A stretch of 8,189 nucleotides of DNA from Sphingobacteriaceae bacterium (GTDB lineage: Bacteria > Bacteroidota > Bacteroidia > Sphingobacteriales > Sphingobacteriaceae): NCBI GenBank assembly GCA_947458775.1, contig CANGZX010000026.1, forward strand, positions 1 to 8,189, given 5' to 3'. Under the pieces are notes generated by a model. That model saw only the letters and a program-made list of their open reading frames with translations, had not been told where the DNA came from and made no database searches. The translations under genes and the position numbers were made by a program. Of the stretch, positions 6,363 to 8,189 are shown piece by piece (positions within the stretch are counted from its first letter, which is position 1; every line of letters begins with the position of its first letter).

Positions 6363-7241
6363 TTATGCCTTTGGATGGGCTTGTTTATAGATAGATTTTA
6401 GTTTTTCGATGGAATTATGGGTATATACCTGCGTTGCCGATAAATTGGCATGACCCAAAAGCTCTTTAATAGCTGTTAACTCTGCTCCTTTATTTAATAA
6501 AGCGGTAGCAAAGCTGTGGCGCAAAATATGTGGGCTTTTTTTATCTTGGGTTGATACCTCTCCCAATGCCTGTTTTACCAAACGGTAAATGAGTTGTGGA
6601 TAGGCCGCTGTGCCCTTATCGGTAACTATTAATTTATCGGTGCTAGTAAAGCCCAACTCGTTTTTTTGGTCGATATATACTTTTAACAAAGCAAAAAGAG
6701 GTTTAGCCAAAGGAATTATCCGTTCTTTATTGCGTTTTCCCAATACTTTAATTTGCTCGTTATAGTCGTCTATATCGCTGTTTTTAAGTCCCAAAAGTTC
6801 GGCTAATCGTATTCCAGTACCGTAAAGTAATTCCAAAACAACGCGATCTCTCAAGCCCTCGAACCCTGAGGGAAACAAAGCTTCATCATCCAATAAGGCA
6901 TTTAGCTTAGCTTCTTCAACAATTACAGGCAAGCGTTTGGGGATTTTGGGTGCTTGTACTTGCTCCATAGGGCTTTTTACGACCAAGCCTTCTCGTTGTA
7001 AAAATTTATAAAATGAGCGCAACGAAGATATTTTACGATTAATGGATTTCGCACCCGTGTCGGCTTCCATACACTCCATCACCCAAGAGCGCACTAAAGT
7101 ATGCGTGGCTTCGGCTAGCGTAGTTTCGTAGGTGGTAAGAAAGGTTTGGAATTGTAAAAGATCGGTTTCATACGCTTTTATAGTATGCGGAGAGAATCTT
7201 TTCTCGTACTGCACATACCGTATAAAACGCTCTATAAACAT
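6363..7241 (-). CDS. xerC: XerC-like site-specific tyrosine recombinase
   Basis: Members of this family act with a partner Xer protein at dif to resolve chromosome dimers, by strand cleavage through a 3'-phosphotyrosine. The protein has 292 residues, the usual Xer length. The N-terminal core-binding domain (about 1-90) opens with FIRYVQYEKRFSPHTIKAYE. The C-terminal catalytic domain holds the full set: Arg145 (GTGIRLAELLGL), Lys169 (VLGKRNKER), His238 and Arg241 (SPHILRHSFATALL), His264 (LLGHANLSATQVY) and nucleophile Tyr273. It is therefore probably active. The start fits the family, with the core domain beginning within ten residues. It lies between rpsU and hpf, a housekeeping location, so it is not likely to be an integrase of a mobile element. 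Its ATG sits one base after the U-tract of a long hairpin and has no Shine-Dalgarno. XerC versus XerD cannot be settled from the motifs alone. Confidence 0.93.
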   Translation of the reverse strand: MFIERFIRYVQYEKRFSPHTIKAYETDLLQFQTFLTTYETTLAEATHTLVRSWVMECMEADTGAKSINRKISSLRSFYKFLQREGLVVKSPMEQVQAPKIPKRLPVIVEEAKLNALLDDEALFPSGFEGLRDRVVLELLYGTGIRLAELLGLKNSDIDDYNEQIKVLGKRNKERIIPLAKPLFALLKVYIDQKNELGFTSTDKLIVTDKGTAAYPQLIYRLVKQALGEVSTQDKKSPHILRHSFATALLNKGAELTAIKELLGHANLSATQVYTHNSIEKLKSIYKQAHPKA

Positions 7242-7242
7242 G

Positions 7243-7288
7243 AAAAACTAGTTGAATATTCGAATACATGAATATACAACTAGTTTTT
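7243..7288 (-). terminator. Long hairpin with U-tract between rpsU and xerC
   Basis: AAAAACTAGTTG (7243-7254) is an exact inverted repeat of 7277-7288. Inside it lie one A/A mismatch, a further 6-bp stem (7256-7261 with 7270-7275) and an 8-nt loop. In leftward RNA the stem ends in UUUUU (7247-7243), one base before the xerC AUG at 7241. It is symmetric enough to work in either direction. It is likely a terminator or attenuator for rpsU, and when read through it would also sequester the xerC initiation region. Confidence 0.75.
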
Positions 7289-7311
7289 AATATATGCGAT
7301 ACAAATGGGGA

Positions 7312-7503
7312 TTAAATCGTTTCGCGATTTAATCCAACTTTGTAAATTGCTTTTTTGATTTCGGTACGACGAGTGATTGATTTTTTCTCGTAGGCTTGGC
7401 GGCTACGCAACTCACGCATTACGCCCGTTTTCTCGAATTTCTTCTTGAAACGTTTCAAGGCTTTATCTAATGATTCGCCGTCTTTAATGTTAATAATAAT
7501 CAT
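7312..7503 (-). CDS. rpsU: 30S ribosomal protein bS21
   Basis: bS21 is a small basic protein on the 30S platform near the 3' end of 16S rRNA. In Bacteroidota it helps bS18 and bS6 cover the anti-SD, which explains why most messages there lack SD sequences. The protein has 63 residues (MIIINIKDGESLDKALKRF onward), strongly basic, with the conserved GVMRELRSRQAYEKKS and TRRTEIKKA segments. An upstream in-frame ATG at 7564-7566 would give 84 residues, but it lies in the promoter and its extension reads through the SD, so the ATG at 7501-7503 is chosen. A strong AGGAGGT lies 10 nt before this ATG. Such an SD would be used best by ribosomes short of bS21, which fits autoregulation reported for this phylum. 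A hairpin and xerC follow. Confidence 0.97.
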   Translation of the reverse strand: MIIINIKDGESLDKALKRFKKKFEKTGVMRELRSRQAYEKKSITRRTEIKKAIYKVGLNRETI

Positions 7504-7513
7504 AAAGTGAAAT

Positions 7514-7520
7514 ACCTCCT
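7514..7520 (-). promoter_or_regulatory. Strong Shine-Dalgarno that sets the rpsU start
   Basis: AGGAGGT on the minus strand, preceded by GAG and 10 nt from the ATG at 7503, is near-perfect complement to the 16S anti-SD. It supports the 63-residue reading of bS21. With bS21 itself masking the anti-SD, it provides a simple negative feedback: low bS21 exposes the anti-SD and raises rpsU translation. Confidence 0.88.
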
Positions 7521-7538
7521 CTCGTTTGTTTAGGACTG

Positions 7539-7567
7539 CAAACTTAAGCAAAATCTTGAGAATCAAA
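7539..7567 (-). promoter_or_regulatory. Bacteroidota-type promoter for rpsU
   Basis: On the minus strand TTTG (7567-7564, inside a run TTTTTG) is followed after 17 nt by TAAGTTTG (7546-7539), an exact TAnnTTTG match. The predicted start near 7533-7535 leaves a leader of about 30 nt that contains the strong Shine-Dalgarno. The promoter probably serves rpsU, and xerC-hpf by readthrough. Confidence 0.8.
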
Positions 7568-7622
7568 AATTAATACATCAATTTAAGAAGCTTCGCCCTC
7601 AAATAATTAACTTAGTACGCCT

Positions 7623-7994
7623 ATGAGAGATATTGAAACAAGAGAAGACATTGTATTAATGGTGGATACTTTCTACCAAAAAGTGCAGCAAGATGAGCTC
7701 ATTGGACCTATTTTTAATAGCCGCATTGCACCCGAAGCCTGGCCGGCGCATTTAGATAGAATGTATACTTTTTGGACTACCATATTACTAAATCAACCGG
7801 GGTACAGTGGCCAGCCTTTTGAAAAACACCGCGACATGCCTATTCATAAAGCGCATTTTGAGCGTTGGGTAAGCATGTTTAAGACTATTGTTGATAATTT
7901 ATTTGAAGGCCCTATTGCCAACGAAGCTAAATACCGGGCCGAATTAATGGGGCATTTGTTCTTGGCGAAACTAGAAAAAGGGCGTTTGGCTTAA
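7623..7994 (+). CDS. Group III truncated haemoglobin
   Basis: A small haem-binding globin with the two-over-two fold. Group III members are proposed to bind or detoxify oxygen, NO or peroxide in the cytoplasm; substrate and partners are not visible here. The protein has 123 residues, normal for the group. Compared from memory with Campylobacter Ctb, Tyr18 (TFYQKV) matches B10, His43 (PAHLDRMYTFW) matches distal E7, His69 (EKHRDMPI) matches the proximal F8 ligand, and Trp82 (HFERW) matches G8. All key pocket residues are thus present. The ATG at 7623 is the only start, as an in-frame TAA lies 12 nt upstream. No Shine-Dalgarno is seen. A weak TAACTTAG lies just before the start but is too close to be trusted as a promoter. 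It is divergent from rpsU, and its stop codon overlaps that of apt on the other strand. Confidence 0.9.
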   Translation: MRDIETREDIVLMVDTFYQKVQQDELIGPIFNSRIAPEAWPAHLDRMYTFWTTILLNQPGYSGQPFEKHRDMPIHKAHFERWVSMFKTIVDNLFEGPIANEAKYRAELMGHLFLAKLEKGRLA

Positions 7995-8188
7995 TAATTA
8001 ACCAAACTTATGCATGTATTCGAGTAAGGTGCTAATTTACGTTTACCATCCAAAAAATCTAAACTCACCACAAACGCAAAGACACTCGTAGAAGCACCCA
8101 ATTGTTCTACCAAACTAGCTGCTGCAGCAACAGTACCGCCGGTAGCCAACAAATCATCGTGAATTAATACTTTCTGACCAGGCTTTAA
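7991..8188 (-). CDS. apt: Adenine phosphoribosyltransferase, C-terminal 65 residues (partial)
   Basis: APT salvages adenine, joining it to PRPP to make AMP and pyrophosphate in the cytoplasm. Only the last 65 codons and the stop are in the window; the 5' part lies beyond base 8189. The visible protein contains the PRPP-binding loop VLIHDDLLATGGT (residues 7-19 of the visible part), which is the type I phosphoribosyltransferase signature. The tail GKRKLAPYSNTCISLVNY then matches APT rather than other PRPP enzymes. The TAA at 7991-7993 overlaps the stop codon of the convergent globin gene, so the two coding regions overlap by 4 nt tail to tail. Any terminator for either gene must lie within the other. 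Confidence 0.92.
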   Translation of the reverse strand, partial: LKPGQKVLIHDDLLATGGTVAAAASLVEQLGASTSVFAFVVSLDFLDGKRKLAPYSNTCISLVNY

Positions 8189-8189
8189 A

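Noticed and set aside
6363..7241. Tyrosine recombinase as a sign of an integrated mobile element next to tRNA genes
   Set aside because: It has Xer length and motifs and sits between rpsU and hpf in a conserved housekeeping arrangement. No attachment-site duplication of a tRNA end or cargo genes are seen; all five tRNAs are intact single copies.
7504..7566. Longer 84-residue bS21 starting at an ATG at 7564-7566
   Set aside because: The extension covers the -33 and -7 promoter elements and the Shine-Dalgarno, and the family begins at MIIINIKDGES. The 63-residue start is better supported.
7608..7615. TAACTTAG as the -7 element of the globin promoter
   Set aside because: It has one mismatch to TAnnTTTG, lies only 7 nt before the ATG and has no clear -33 element. 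It cannot be called.

Overview
The window is chromosomal DNA from a member of the Bacteroidota, most likely a Sphingobacteriales relative (Pedobacter/Mucilaginibacter-like). This rests on the RpoB N-terminus and bS21 sequences as I remember the family, on two exact matches to the Bacteroidota promoter (TTTG, then 17-18 bp, then TAnnTTTG), and on the near absence of Shine-Dalgarno sequences before A/T-rich starts. It is a core housekeeping region: no insertion sequence, prophage, CRISPR array or defence gene was seen.

Nearly everything runs leftward (minus strand). In transcription order from the right: the 3' part of apt (7991-8188, cut by the window edge); rpsU (bS21), a Xer tyrosine recombinase and hpf (ribosome hibernation factor); a terminator; a strong promoter; tRNA-Thr(TGT), tRNA-Tyr(GTA), tRNA-Gly(TCC), tRNA-Thr(GGT) and tuf; a terminator-like hairpin; tRNA-Trp(CCA), secE, nusG, rplK, rplA, rplJ and rplL; an attenuator-like hairpin; and the first 271 codons of rpoB, which starts with TTG and leaves through the left edge. 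The only plus-strand gene is a group III truncated haemoglobin (7623-7994). It diverges from rpsU and converges on apt, with overlapping stop codons.

The genes form one gene-expression block: translation elongation (tuf, five tRNAs), the ribosomal stalk and its base (L11, L1, L10, L7/L12), transcription (nusG, rpoB), protein export (secE) and ribosome state (bS21, HPF). The order tRNA-Thr/Tyr/Gly/Thr-tuf followed by secE-nusG-rplKAJL-rpoB matches the E. coli thrU-tyrU-glyT-thrT-tufB region and the genes after it.

I found no clearly new system. The best lead is that only two of the twelve visible starts carry a strong Shine-Dalgarno: rpsU, whose product masks the anti-SD in this phylum, and hpf, two genes downstream. 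That suggests a bS21-responsive circuit that may include hibernation. A second lead is a long hairpin whose U-tract ends one base before the xerC start codon.
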